Shown here: positions 1 through 5,078 of the stretch, one piece after another
Layout of the letters: every line of letters begins with the position of its first letter
Position numbering within the stretch: the stretch's first letter is position 1
NCBI GenBank assembly: GCA_024639445.1
Contig: JAHEIJ010000189.1
Span: forward strand, 1 to 5,078
Reading direction: 5' to 3'
DNA length: 5,078 nucleotides
Source of the DNA: Gammaproteobacteria bacterium
Lineage (GTDB): Bacteria; Pseudomonadota; Gammaproteobacteria; UBA6429; Thiohalophilaceae
Position numbers and translations under genes: made by a program
The notes under the pieces: model-generated
What the model was told of the DNA's origin: nothing
The model's input: the letters and a program-made list of their open reading frames with translations, nothing else
Databases searched by the model: none

Positions 1-742
1 GCTTGACGTTACGAAACGAGCTGCGCAAATTGGGACGGTTTTCATCCCAGGAGCCGCCGCGTACGACCCGTTGTTTGCCCAGCAACGGGCCGGTTAAATC
101 GTCCTTGGCATAAAGCGCCGCGAGGGCATCGGGTTCATACCAGTTCATGGTCCACTCACCGGCATTACCATGCATGTCAAACAATCCTAATGGATTGGCA
201 TCACGACTGCCGCGTGGCCAGGTGCGATCTTCACCACAACCATCCGGCTCCCCTTTGACCGAGCCCATGGTAACTCCGTCATCCAGAATGGCCTGTTTAC
301 AGGTGACTTCCTCTCCCCAGGGATAACGACTGGTGGTCCCGCCACGTGCGGCTTTTTCCCATTCGGCTTCGTACGGCAAGCGGCCGTTTTTCCAGCGGCA
401 GTAGTTGAAGGCCTGATCCCAATCGACGCAGTTGACGGGATGATCGCCGCGCTGCCGGGCATCGAAATTACAGTATTTATTACGCTCGTGATCTTTCGGA
501 CGAGTACACATGCCCGCCTTGATGCAGGCGCGGAAATCATCAACTGAGACTTCGTACTTATCGATACGAAATGCGGGCACGGATACGGATGTTCCACCGG
601 CAGGTCCTTCATCTTTTTCGCAATCGGAGTCATTCACGGAACAACCCATGGGAAAGGGACCAGCGGGTACTGTAATCGCTTCAACTGCAATTACCGAAGA
701 AGCTGATCCGAGCAAGAATAGTATTATCAATGACCGTAACAT
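1..742 (-). CDS. Secreted SUMF1/FGE-sulfatase-domain protein, C-terminus cut off by window edge
   Basis: The first 247 residues of a minus-strand gene are visible; the 3' end lies beyond base 1. The N-terminus is a signal peptide (MLRSLIILFLLGSASSVIA, cleavage near residue 19-22), so the protein is exported, probably to the periplasm. The rest is the formylglycine-generating-enzyme (SUMF1, PF03781) fold: PAGPFPMG at 26-33, IDKYEVSVDDF at 60-70, HPVNCVDWDQAFNYC at 101-115, LPYEAEWEKAARGG at 122-135, NPLGLFDMHGNAGEW at 183-197 and VVRGGSW at 226-232. True FGEs carry two copper-binding cysteines just after GGS(Y/W); by alignment from memory these are Glu234 and Leu239 here, so oxidation of a sulfatase cysteine is unlikely. 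Nine other cysteines suggest disulfides. The start at 742 is supported by AAGGAG at 749-754, six bases upstream. Family membership is certain; the molecular role is not known. Confidence 0.9.
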   Translation of the reverse strand, partial: MLRSLIILFLLGSASSVIAVEAITVPAGPFPMGCSVNDSDCEKDEGPAGGTSVSVPAFRIDKYEVSVDDFRACIKAGMCTRPKDHERNKYCNFDARQRGDHPVNCVDWDQAFNYCRWKNGRLPYEAEWEKAARGGTTSRYPWGEEVTCKQAILDDGVTMGSVKGEPDGCGEDRTWPRGSRDANPLGLFDMHGNAGEWTMNWYEPDALAALYAKDDLTGPLLGKQRVVRGGSWDENRPNLRSSFRNVK

Positions 743-775
743 GTGCCACTCCTTGATTTTGTTAGCGTTAGTGAC

Positions 776-803
776 AATATAGTGTGATACAGCGTCCTGT
801 CTT
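776..803 (-). promoter_or_regulatory. Candidate sigma70 promoter for the SUMF1-domain gene
   Basis: On the minus strand a TATATT -10 element (776-781) lies 16 bases from an AAGACA -35-like element (798-803). The predicted start would give a leader of about 30 bases before the AAGGAG ribosome binding site. The -10 matches consensus at 5 of 6 positions and the -35 at 4 of 6. Judged by eye only. Confidence 0.3.
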
Positions 804-892
804 TACATATTCTAATATTCAAAAGATTGCCCGTGGGTTGTCTATACCTGCACAGCTTATGGGTGTTATTAGGTTCAACCAGAGCGTAAGAT

Positions 893-921
893 TTGTCTAT
901 CTCAATACAATGTTATTTAGT
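893..921 (+). promoter_or_regulatory. Candidate promoter for the msrA-DUF924 unit
   Basis: TTGTCT (893-898) and TTTAGT (916-921) are separated by 17 bases and lie about 65 bases upstream of the msrA start. Each hexamer matches the sigma70 consensus at 4 of 6 positions, so this is a weak candidate. The rest of the 243-base divergent intergenic region (743-985) shows no RNA gene, clear operator or strong inverted repeat. Confidence 0.22.
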
Positions 922-985
922 GTAGCAATCGTATGGACAATTAACAGCTTGATGATTCCCTGACAGACAAGGTAGAGACCAGGCC

Positions 986-1633
986 ATGTATGGTTTTGAA
1001 AAGATGACAACAATGCCGACACCCGAACAGGCCCTGCCAGGCCGGGCGACTCGCATGGCCGTGCCGGATAAACATTATGTACTCGGCAACGTGATGAGCG
1101 CGCCGTTTTGTGAAGGACTGCAACAAGCAATGTTTGGCCTGGGTTGCTTCTGGGGTGCCGAGCGCCGCTTCTGGGAAACCGCGGGTGTTTATACCACGGC
1201 GGTGGGTTATGCAGGGGGTGTTACCCCTAATCCCACTTACCAGGAAGTGTGCAGCGGGATGACCGGTCACAACGAAGTCGTACTGGTGGTGTTTGATCCG
1301 GCAAAAGTGTCTTATGAAAACTTGCTACAGGAATTCTGGCAGACGCATGATCCGACCCAGGGCATGCGACAGGGCAATGATGTCGGTACCCAGTACCGCT
1401 CGGGGATCTATTTTTTCGATGAGGAACAAAAAGCGCAGGCACTTGCCAGTCGTGAAAATTATCAGCAGGCCTTGTTGGAGGCCGGACGCGGCATGATTAG
1501 CACCGAAATTGTGGCCGCGCCTGAGTTTTATTATGCGGAAGAGTACCATCAGCAGTATCTGGCCAAGAACCCTGGCGGTTATTGTGGTCTGGGTGGGACG
1601 GGGGTGGCTTTCCCGCAGGAGCAAGAAGCTTGA
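986..1633 (+). CDS. msrA: Peptide methionine (S)-S-oxide reductase MsrA
   Basis: This 215-residue cytoplasmic repair enzyme reduces the S-epimer of methionine sulfoxide in proteins and as free amino acid, using thioredoxin to regenerate itself. The catalytic motif GCFWG is at 53-57 with nucleophile Cys54. Glu97, Asp132 and Tyr137 (in TGHNE and GNDVGTQYRSG) fit the known substrate-pocket residues. The YYAEEYHQQYLAKNP block (182-196) is typical, and Cys200 (GYCG) is the first recycling cysteine. E. coli MsrA has a second recycling cysteine eight residues further on; here that position is Ala208, so recycling probably uses a two-cysteine relay. The start at 986 is preferred over Met7 because the segment up to ALPGR (residues 16-20) then matches the E. 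coli N-terminus in length. The Shine-Dalgarno is weak (AGG at 981-983). The gene ends in a TGATG overlap with the next gene. Confidence 0.96.
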   Translation: MYGFEKMTTMPTPEQALPGRATRMAVPDKHYVLGNVMSAPFCEGLQQAMFGLGCFWGAERRFWETAGVYTTAVGYAGGVTPNPTYQEVCSGMTGHNEVVLVVFDPAKVSYENLLQEFWQTHDPTQGMRQGNDVGTQYRSGIYFFDEEQKAQALASRENYQQALLEAGRGMISTEIVAAPEFYYAEEYHQQYLAKNPGGYCGLGGTGVAFPQEQEA

Positions 1634-2187
1634 TGACAATCTCAGAGTCACCCCAATCCATTCTTGACTTCTGGTTTTCCGATAAGGTGCAACCGTTGTG
1701 GTTTCAGTCCACGCCGGAATTCGATGCCGAACTGCGCGATCGTTTCGAAACTGTCTGGCAAGCAGCGGAGCAGGGAAGGCTGGATGACTGGGCGGAGACG
1801 CCTGAAGGTACGCTGGCCCTGGTGATTCTTTTCGACCAGATCCCGCTTAATATTTATCGCGGCGATGCCTTGTGTTTTGCTACCGAAGCAAAGTCGCGTG
1901 ACATCGCCACCCTGGCCATTGAACGAAGCGATGATGCGCAACTCACGGATGACCAGAAGGCCTTTCTCTATATGCCGTTAATGCACAGTGAATCAATGGT
2001 GGATCAGGATAAGGCGGTCGCCTTATTTGAAGCAGCGGGTCTGGCAGGGAACCTGAAGTTTGCACAACATCATCGGGACATTGTGCGTCGCTTTGGGCGT
2101 TTCCCGCATCGGAATAAAATTCTGGGAAGACAAAGCACTGAAGCGGAGCAGGCCTACCTGCAATCCGATGAAGCTTTTCATGGTTGA
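1633..2187 (+). CDS. DUF924 family protein
   Basis: A 184-residue soluble, all-helical protein of the DUF924 family (PF06041), whose biochemical role is not known; the fold is described as tetratricopeptide-like. Family hallmarks are ILDFWFSDKVQPLWF (10-24), LALVILFDQIP (61-71) followed by NIYRG (73-77), FLYMPLMHSE (111-120), and RFGRFPHRNKILGRQST (153-169). The usual DQFPRN block reads DQIPLN, losing the arginine. No signal peptide or membrane segment is visible. Its ATG shares a base with the msrA stop (TGATG), and AGGAG at 1617-1621 inside msrA lies 11 bases upstream, so translation is probably coupled and the two genes are one transcript. An in-frame ATG at 1582 would start inside msrA and add 17 residues that do not look like the family, so it was not chosen. 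The gene converges on bioA with 18 bases between stops and no obvious terminator. Confidence 0.93.
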   Translation: MTISESPQSILDFWFSDKVQPLWFQSTPEFDAELRDRFETVWQAAEQGRLDDWAETPEGTLALVILFDQIPLNIYRGDALCFATEAKSRDIATLAIERSDDAQLTDDQKAFLYMPLMHSESMVDQDKAVALFEAAGLAGNLKFAQHHRDIVRRFGRFPHRNKILGRQSTEAEQAYLQSDEAFHG

Positions 2188-2205
2188 TGTCCGGGTTGGA
2201 GCAGA

Positions 2206-3483
2206 TCAGACCTTATGATGCTTTACCACCTTAACCACTGCAGCGGTTAACGTGTTCAAATCATCATCATTGATAATAAAGGGCGGCATCAGGTAAACCA
2301 GTTTGCCGAAGGGGCGAACCCAGACACCGGCATCGACAAAGGCGGGTGCAATCGTTTGCATATTTACCGCTTGCTGCATTTCCACCACACCAATCGCACC
2401 CAGTACGCGCACTTCCTTGACCTGCTTTAACTCCCGACAGGGTGCCAACCCTGTTTCCAGACCTGACTGGATGCGGCTGATATTCTGTTGCCAGTCCGAG
2501 TTCAGTAACAAACGAATGCTGGTACTTGCCGCCGTAGAGGCAAGCGGGTTTGCCATAAAGGTCGGGCCGTGCATAAATACGCCGGGTTCGCCCTGGTCGA
2601 TTGTTGCCGCGACATGATCCGTAGTGAGGGTGGCGGCCAGGGTGAGATAACCACCGGTCAATGCTTTACCAACACACATGATATCGGGCGCAATATCCGC
2701 ATGCTCACAGGCAAACAATTTACCGGTACGGCCAAAGCCGGTGGCGATTTCATCCAGTATTAGCAACACGCCATATCGGTCACAGAGTTCTCGCGCCTTT
2801 TGCAGGTATTCGGCGGAGTAGAACCACATGCCACCGGCACCTTGCACAATGGGTTCCATGATTAACGCTGCGGTATGTTCGCTGTGTTTTTTCAGTGCAT
2901 GCTCCAGTGGGGCAAGGTCCTCCGGCTGACAGGGTTGTCCGAAGCGACAGCGCGGTTGTTCAACAAATATCTGTTCAGGCAGTATGTCCTTGAACAGGCT
3001 GTGCATGCCGGTGATCGGATCGCAGACTGACATGGCGCCAAAAGTGTCACCATGATAACCGGAGCGCAAAGAAATAAAGCGTTGACGCTGCGACTGGCCT
3101 TTCGCATGCCAATACTGAATGGCCATTTTCATGGCAACTTCAACCGATACCGAACCAGAGTCGGAGAAAAATACCGTTTGTAATGGGGCCGGCGTGATGT
3201 CGATAAGCTGCCGGGTCAATTCAATCGCCGGTTCATGGGTCAGTCCGCCAAACATCACATGGGACATTTTGTGAAGTTGTTGTTCCAGGGCGGCATTCAT
3301 TTCCGGGTGGTTATAACCGTGGATCACACACCACCAGGAGGCCATGCCGTCAATGAGTTCACGTCCATCCGTCAATTTCAGGCGCACGCCATTGGCAGAC
3401 TCAACCGGGTAGACCGGTAACTCCGAGTTCATGGCGCTATAGGGGTGCCAGATGTGGTGTTGATCAATATTGTTATCAGACAT
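2206..3483 (-). CDS. bioA: Adenosylmethionine-8-amino-7-oxononanoate aminotransferase (DAPA synthase)
   Basis: BioA is a cytoplasmic PLP enzyme that transfers an amino group from S-adenosylmethionine to 8-amino-7-oxononanoate (KAPA), giving 7,8-diaminononanoate, the antepenultimate step of biotin synthesis. The 425 residues match the family length. The start is HHIWHPY (9-15). DGMASWWCVIHGYNHP (45-60) holds the substrate-side tryptophans W50/W51. SDSGSVSVEVAMKMA (107-121) holds the cofactor phosphate loop, and Tyr143 in GYHGDTFGAMSV stacks on PLP. Asp244 in LDEIATGFGRTGKLFACEH binds the pyridine nitrogen. The Schiff-base lysine is Lys273 in GKALTGG. HGPTFMANPLA (305-315) and Arg390 in VRPFGKLVYLMPP complete the site. 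No key residue is missing. The ATG at 3483 sits at the usual distance before HIWHPY, but no strong Shine-Dalgarno precedes it. No other bio gene is adjacent and I saw no BirA operator upstream. Confidence 0.97.
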   Translation of the reverse strand: MSDNNIDQHHIWHPYSAMNSELPVYPVESANGVRLKLTDGRELIDGMASWWCVIHGYNHPEMNAALEQQLHKMSHVMFGGLTHEPAIELTRQLIDITPAPLQTVFFSDSGSVSVEVAMKMAIQYWHAKGQSQRQRFISLRSGYHGDTFGAMSVCDPITGMHSLFKDILPEQIFVEQPRCRFGQPCQPEDLAPLEHALKKHSEHTAALIMEPIVQGAGGMWFYSAEYLQKARELCDRYGVLLILDEIATGFGRTGKLFACEHADIAPDIMCVGKALTGGYLTLAATLTTDHVAATIDQGEPGVFMHGPTFMANPLASTAASTSIRLLLNSDWQQNISRIQSGLETGLAPCRELKQVKEVRVLGAIGVVEMQQAVNMQTIAPAFVDAGVWVRPFGKLVYLMPPFIINDDDLNTLTAAVVKVVKHHKV

Positions 3484-3700
3484 GCCAGTTATCTTACTAG
3501 AAATCGAAGCAAAAACGACATACTCACATAGGAAGTTCAGCTAACCCTGTTTTTTTCGAGTAGATGCTTTGCGATGATGTGACTATAAGGTATCCGTAAT
3601 TAGTTTTTTTGTGCACTCAATTAACCCAGCATGATTCATTAACTGATTGATCTAAATGAAAAACTATAAATCGGGTCACACTTTACTACATAACATATCC

Positions 3701-3729
3701 TTGATATTAGGAAGTATATAAGGCATAAA
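3701..3729 (+). promoter_or_regulatory. Candidate cassette promoter (Pc-like)
   Basis: TTGATA (3701-3706, 5 of 6 to consensus) and CATAAA (3724-3729, 4 of 6) are separated by the ideal 17 bases and point into the array. Cassettes normally lack their own promoters, so one is expected in the leader. A second candidate is TTGCTA (3778-3783) with TATATA (3802-3807) at 18-base spacing, placed so transcription would begin at the very start of cassette 1. AT-rich DNA yields chance matches, so confidence is low. Confidence 0.3.
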
Positions 3730-3735
3730 AGGTTG

Positions 3736-3810
3736 ATGTTGAAATACATTTTAAATGACGAACAACGACAAACCGGATTGCTATGTCGCAGTTCGGTTAC
3801 CTATATATAG
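3736..3810 (+). CDS. Tentative 24-codon leader reading frame ending at the cassette junction
   Basis: ATG at 3736 opens 24 codons (beginning MLKYILNDEQ) that end in TAG at 3808-3810, whose G is the last base before the crossover point. AAAAGG at 3727-3732 could serve as a ribosome binding site, though only three bases separate it from the ATG. In class 1 integrons a short frame in attI1 (ORF-11) raises translation of the first cassette gene; this frame is in the analogous place. It could equally be a chance frame. If transcription starts from the candidate promoter at 3701-3729 the mRNA would begin almost at this ATG, which argues against it. Confidence 0.2.
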   Translation: MLKYILNDEQRQTGLLCRSSVTYI

Positions 3811-4205
3811 TTAGAGTGCAAAACAAAGAGAGACAAGGATGCTTACAAAACATCACCAAGAGCTATATAACACATTCTATGAATCTACCCATCAGAATGA
3901 GTATTTAGATAAAAAAACGGAATTACTTGTAAGCTTGTCTGCGGCTATGGCTATGAATTGCGCCCCATGTACTGAGTACTATTTAAAACAAGCTAAAAAG
4001 GAAAATATTTCTAAAGGCGAAATATCAGAGGTATTAGCAAAGGTCATGGCTGTAGCAGCTGGGCAAAAACGGCTCCAGATGCAGGAAGTAGTAAAAAATT
4101 ATGGAATTGATCTTGAAGCATATGAGTAAGCACTCTAACAAATCGCTCCACTTAGGACGGCTCACTGCGGCTTCGCCGCAATGTAACCGCCTGTGAGCTC
4201 AATCG
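3811..4205 (+). mobile_element. Integron gene cassette 1 (395 bp, CMD-family gene plus attC)
   Basis: Integron cassettes run from the base after the G of one GTTRRRY site to the G of the next. Here GTTAG occurs at 3810 and at 4205, enclosing one gene with a 28-base leader and its attC. The strongest evidence is that the ten bases at the left junction (GTTAGAGTGC, 3810-3819) are the exact reverse complement of those opening the attC (GCACTCTAAC, 4130-4139). In the excised circle these would form the two matching arms of one attC. The gene and attC have the canonical relative orientation. A-rich codon use contrasts with bioA and msrA, consistent with acquisition from elsewhere. Confidence 0.88.
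3839..4129 (+). CDS. Cassette-borne carboxymuconolactone decarboxylase/AhpD-like CxxC protein
   Basis: A 96-residue cytoplasmic protein of the CMD/AhpD superfamily (PF02627). The core LDKKTELLVSLSAAMAMNC (23-41) matches the family pattern of a charged helix start, then a small-residue helix ending in CxxC (Cys41, Cys44). A second helix pair, EISEVLAKVMAVAAGQ (61-76), follows. AhpD proteins use this CxxC as a redox centre for peroxide or disulfide reduction, with a histidine four residues after the second cysteine; here that residue is Tyr48. A thiol-disulfide or peroxidase-type function is therefore possible but altered, and the substrate is unknown. The length suits a single-domain family member. 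Start choice: AAAGAGAG at 3825-3832 lies 6 bases upstream, and AAGG directly abuts the ATG. The stop (4127-4129) lies one base from the attC arm, as is common in cassettes. There is no signal peptide. Confidence 0.88.
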   Translation: MLTKHHQELYNTFYESTHQNEYLDKKTELLVSLSAAMAMNCAPCTEYYLKQAKKENISKGEISEVLAKVMAVAAGQKRLQMQEVVKNYGIDLEAYE

Positions 4206-4211
4206 TTAGCT
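4133..4211 (+). other. attC: Integron attC recombination site
   Basis: The outer boxes are R'' CTCTAAC (4133-4139) and R' GTTAGCT (4205-4211), with crossover between G4205 and T4206. Inside, 4145-4160 pairs with 4187-4198 (GCTC, AC, AGG, CGG against CCG, CCT, GT, GAGC), leaving C4149, T4152-T4153 and A4157 unpaired on one arm only. Such extrahelical bases let the integrase choose the bottom strand. The centre is a perfect hairpin TGCGGC-TTC-GCCGCA (4166-4180). Size, asymmetry and position right after a stop codon are all as expected. A simple terminator is less likely: there is no U-tract and the GTTAG/CTAAC ends are unexplained by one. Confidence 0.9.
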
Positions 4212-5078
4212 TTGTATATCGAGAGAGAATGTGCAGTCAGGAAAAAGACTAGCAATTAACTACATCCATCTAATTGGATTTCTTGTTTTACAGATTTCCA
4301 TGTTTGGATGTACCACTACAAATGCGTCTGATTTGACGCGACAGCAACGTATAGAAGAAAGCCCACAATGGAATGGTGAAACATTCCAAAATCCGGAACG
4401 GGTTCCAGATGTAGGATGGGGGTCAAGTCTGAAGATGTTCTGGAATTACTTCTTCAATAAATCAGAAGGGTTTATACCTGATCCCCCACTGCCTGCGGAG
4501 CCCTTTGATATTTCCCAGTGGAATGGACAGCAAGGCTTACAATTCGCATGGCTTGGGCACACAACCTTTCTTATTAAGATTGATGATAAAGTGATCCTGA
4601 CCGATCCCGTGTTCTCACAACGAGCAGGCTCCTTTGGATGGGTGAGCCCTAAGCGATATTCAAAAACACTTGCTTCAGCAGACAGCGTTCCTTTAGTCGA
4701 TGTGGTATTGATTACCCATAATCATCCTGACCATCTGGACGAGGATTCAATTAAGGCGCTAATTCCCAAGACTAGCCACTTCATCGCGCCTCTGGCAGTG
4801 GGGGAATTGCTGGAAAAGTGGGGAGTACCTCATATGAAGATTTTCGAACTTGACTGGTGGCAGGTAAAATCCATTGATGGTTTAACGATTACCGCAGCAC
4901 CGTCCAAGCACACTTCCGAGCGGGGTGTTTTTGATAAAAACATGACGCTTTGGGCCTCCTATGGAATTCGAGGAAAAAAACAGAATCTATATCTTAGCGG
5001 AGATTCTGGTTGGTTTAAGGGTCTTTACGAGATCGGCGAACGAATGGGGCCTTTTGATGTGACCTTCTTTGAGATTGG
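4206..5078 (+). mobile_element. Integron gene cassette 2, right end outside the window
   Basis: It begins at the crossover base T4206, directly abutting cassette 1. A 25-base leader precedes the GTG start of the metallo-hydrolase gene, much like the 28-base leader in cassette 1. Its attC should lie just after that gene, beyond the window, and should open with bases complementary to the cassette start (AGCTAAC). The call rests on the shared attC and the leader geometry. Confidence 0.75.
4231..5078 (+). CDS. Putative lipoprotein, metallo-beta-lactamase fold, NAPE-PLD-like; 3' end outside window
   Basis: The visible 282 residues resemble N-acyl-phosphatidylethanolamine phospholipase D, a zinc-dependent phosphodiesterase of the metallo-beta-lactamase superfamily. 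Motifs: WLGHTTFLI (107-115), LTDPVFSQRAG (123-133), metal-binding THNHPDHLD (162-170: His163, His165, Asp167, His168), FELDWW (205-210), PSKH with His227, and LSGDSG with Asp258, then GPFD (273-276). These fit six of the seven zinc ligands of human NAPE-PLD; the last histidine would lie past the edge. Residues 1-27 look like a lipoprotein signal: MQSGKR, a hydrophobic stretch, then MFGC with Cys27 and TTT; the lipobox is imperfect (Phe at -2). The start is GTG at 4231, three bases after the purine-rich GAGAGAG (4221-4227). The next in-frame ATG (4300) would destroy the signal peptide. An acyl-phospholipid substrate is inference; the related UlaG/RomA-type proteins remain possible. Confidence 0.85.
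   Translation, partial: MQSGKRLAINYIHLIGFLVLQISMFGCTTTNASDLTRQQRIEESPQWNGETFQNPERVPDVGWGSSLKMFWNYFFNKSEGFIPDPPLPAEPFDISQWNGQQGLQFAWLGHTTFLIKIDDKVILTDPVFSQRAGSFGWVSPKRYSKTLASADSVPLVDVVLITHNHPDHLDEDSIKALIPKTSHFIAPLAVGELLEKWGVPHMKIFELDWWQVKSIDGLTITAAPSKHTSERGVFDKNMTLWASYGIRGKKQNLYLSGDSGWFKGLYEIGERMGPFDVTFFEI

Larger units (their letters stand above)
3484..3810. other. AT-rich gene-poor leader between bioA and the cassette array (possible attI region)
   Basis: These 327 bases hold no full-sized gene. Composition shifts from the medium-GC chromosome to AT-rich from about 3540. Visible structure: a T-rich run at 3604-3610; a five-base inverted pair AACCG/CGGTT flanking 3771-3797; and a ten-base palindrome CTATATATAG at 3801-3810 abutting the cassette junction. 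In a complete integron the intI-proximal attI site would be here, ending in the GTT triplet at 3810-3812. No integrase or recognisable integrase remnant is seen. That this is a relict or orphan attI is inference from position. Confidence 0.5.

Noticed and set aside
187..633. 148-codon minus-strand open frame
   Set aside because: It lies in another frame of the SUMF1-domain gene, whose frame carries clear family motifs and a signal peptide; the translation here resembles no family.
2188..2205. Shared terminator between the DUF924 gene and bioA
   Set aside because: The 18-base gap contains no inverted repeat or T-tract that I can see.
3539..3545. AGCTAAC, a seven-base match to an attC R'' box, upstream of the array
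   Set aside because: No paired GTTAG box or stem-loop at attC distance; a seven-base match can be chance.
3598..3620. T-run followed by GTGCAC, recalling the LexA/integrase-promoter region of class 1 integrons
   Set aside because: It lacks the CTGT...ACAG pattern of a LexA box and no intI follows; similarity is mostly the T-run.
3688..3816. Possible degenerate attC (ACATAAC ... GTTAGAG) preceding cassette 1
   Set aside because: The interior does not fold into a convincing stem and the left box departs from consensus; only AACCG/CGGTT pairs well.
4145..4198. Rho-independent terminator after the CMD-family gene
   Set aside because: There is no U-tract, the stem is asymmetric, and the GTTAG/CTAAC ends and matching cassette junction are explained by attC.
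4229..4252. ATG at 4229 as the start of the metallo-hydrolase
   Set aside because: It is out of frame and meets a stop after seven codons; the GTG two bases later opens the correct frame with a signal peptide.

Overview
The window looks like a chromosomal segment of a proteobacterium, most likely a gammaproteobacterium. MsrA and BioA follow the E. coli proteins closely along their whole length, and gene spacing and ribosome binding sites are typical. I cannot name the genus. The first ~3.5 kb is ordinary chromosome of medium-high GC. From about 3540 to the right edge the sequence is clearly more AT-rich and is built differently.

Left part (1-3483). A secreted SUMF1/formylglycine-generating-enzyme-like protein runs off the left edge on the minus strand. 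Divergent from it, across a 243-base promoter region, is a two-gene plus-strand unit: msrA (peptide methionine sulfoxide reductase A), followed with a TGATG stop/start overlap by a DUF924 protein. bioA, a stand-alone biotin biosynthesis aminotransferase, converges on this pair from the minus strand with only 18 bases between stop codons.

Right part (3484-5078). I read this as the left end of an integron gene-cassette array. A small CxxC carboxymuconolactone-decarboxylase/AhpD-like gene (3839-4129) is followed at once by a ~79-base attC recombination site (4133-4211). That site has simple-site ends, an imperfect stem with unpaired bases on one arm and a perfect central hairpin. The ten bases at the cassette's left junction (3810-3819) are the exact reverse complement of the ten bases that open its attC (4130-4139), as expected for a cassette that was once a circle. 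This fixes cassette 1 at 3811-4205. Cassette 2 starts at 4206 and carries a GTG-started, probably lipid-anchored metallo-beta-lactamase-fold protein of the NAPE-PLD type, cut by the right edge.

No integron integrase is present. The place where a divergent intI would normally lie is held by bioA. The 327 bases between bioA and the first junction hold at most an attI-like site, candidate promoters and a 24-codon reading frame that ends exactly at the crossover point. The two cassettes would be read from a promoter in that leader. The left-hand genes are housekeeping functions with no evident link to the cassette cargo.
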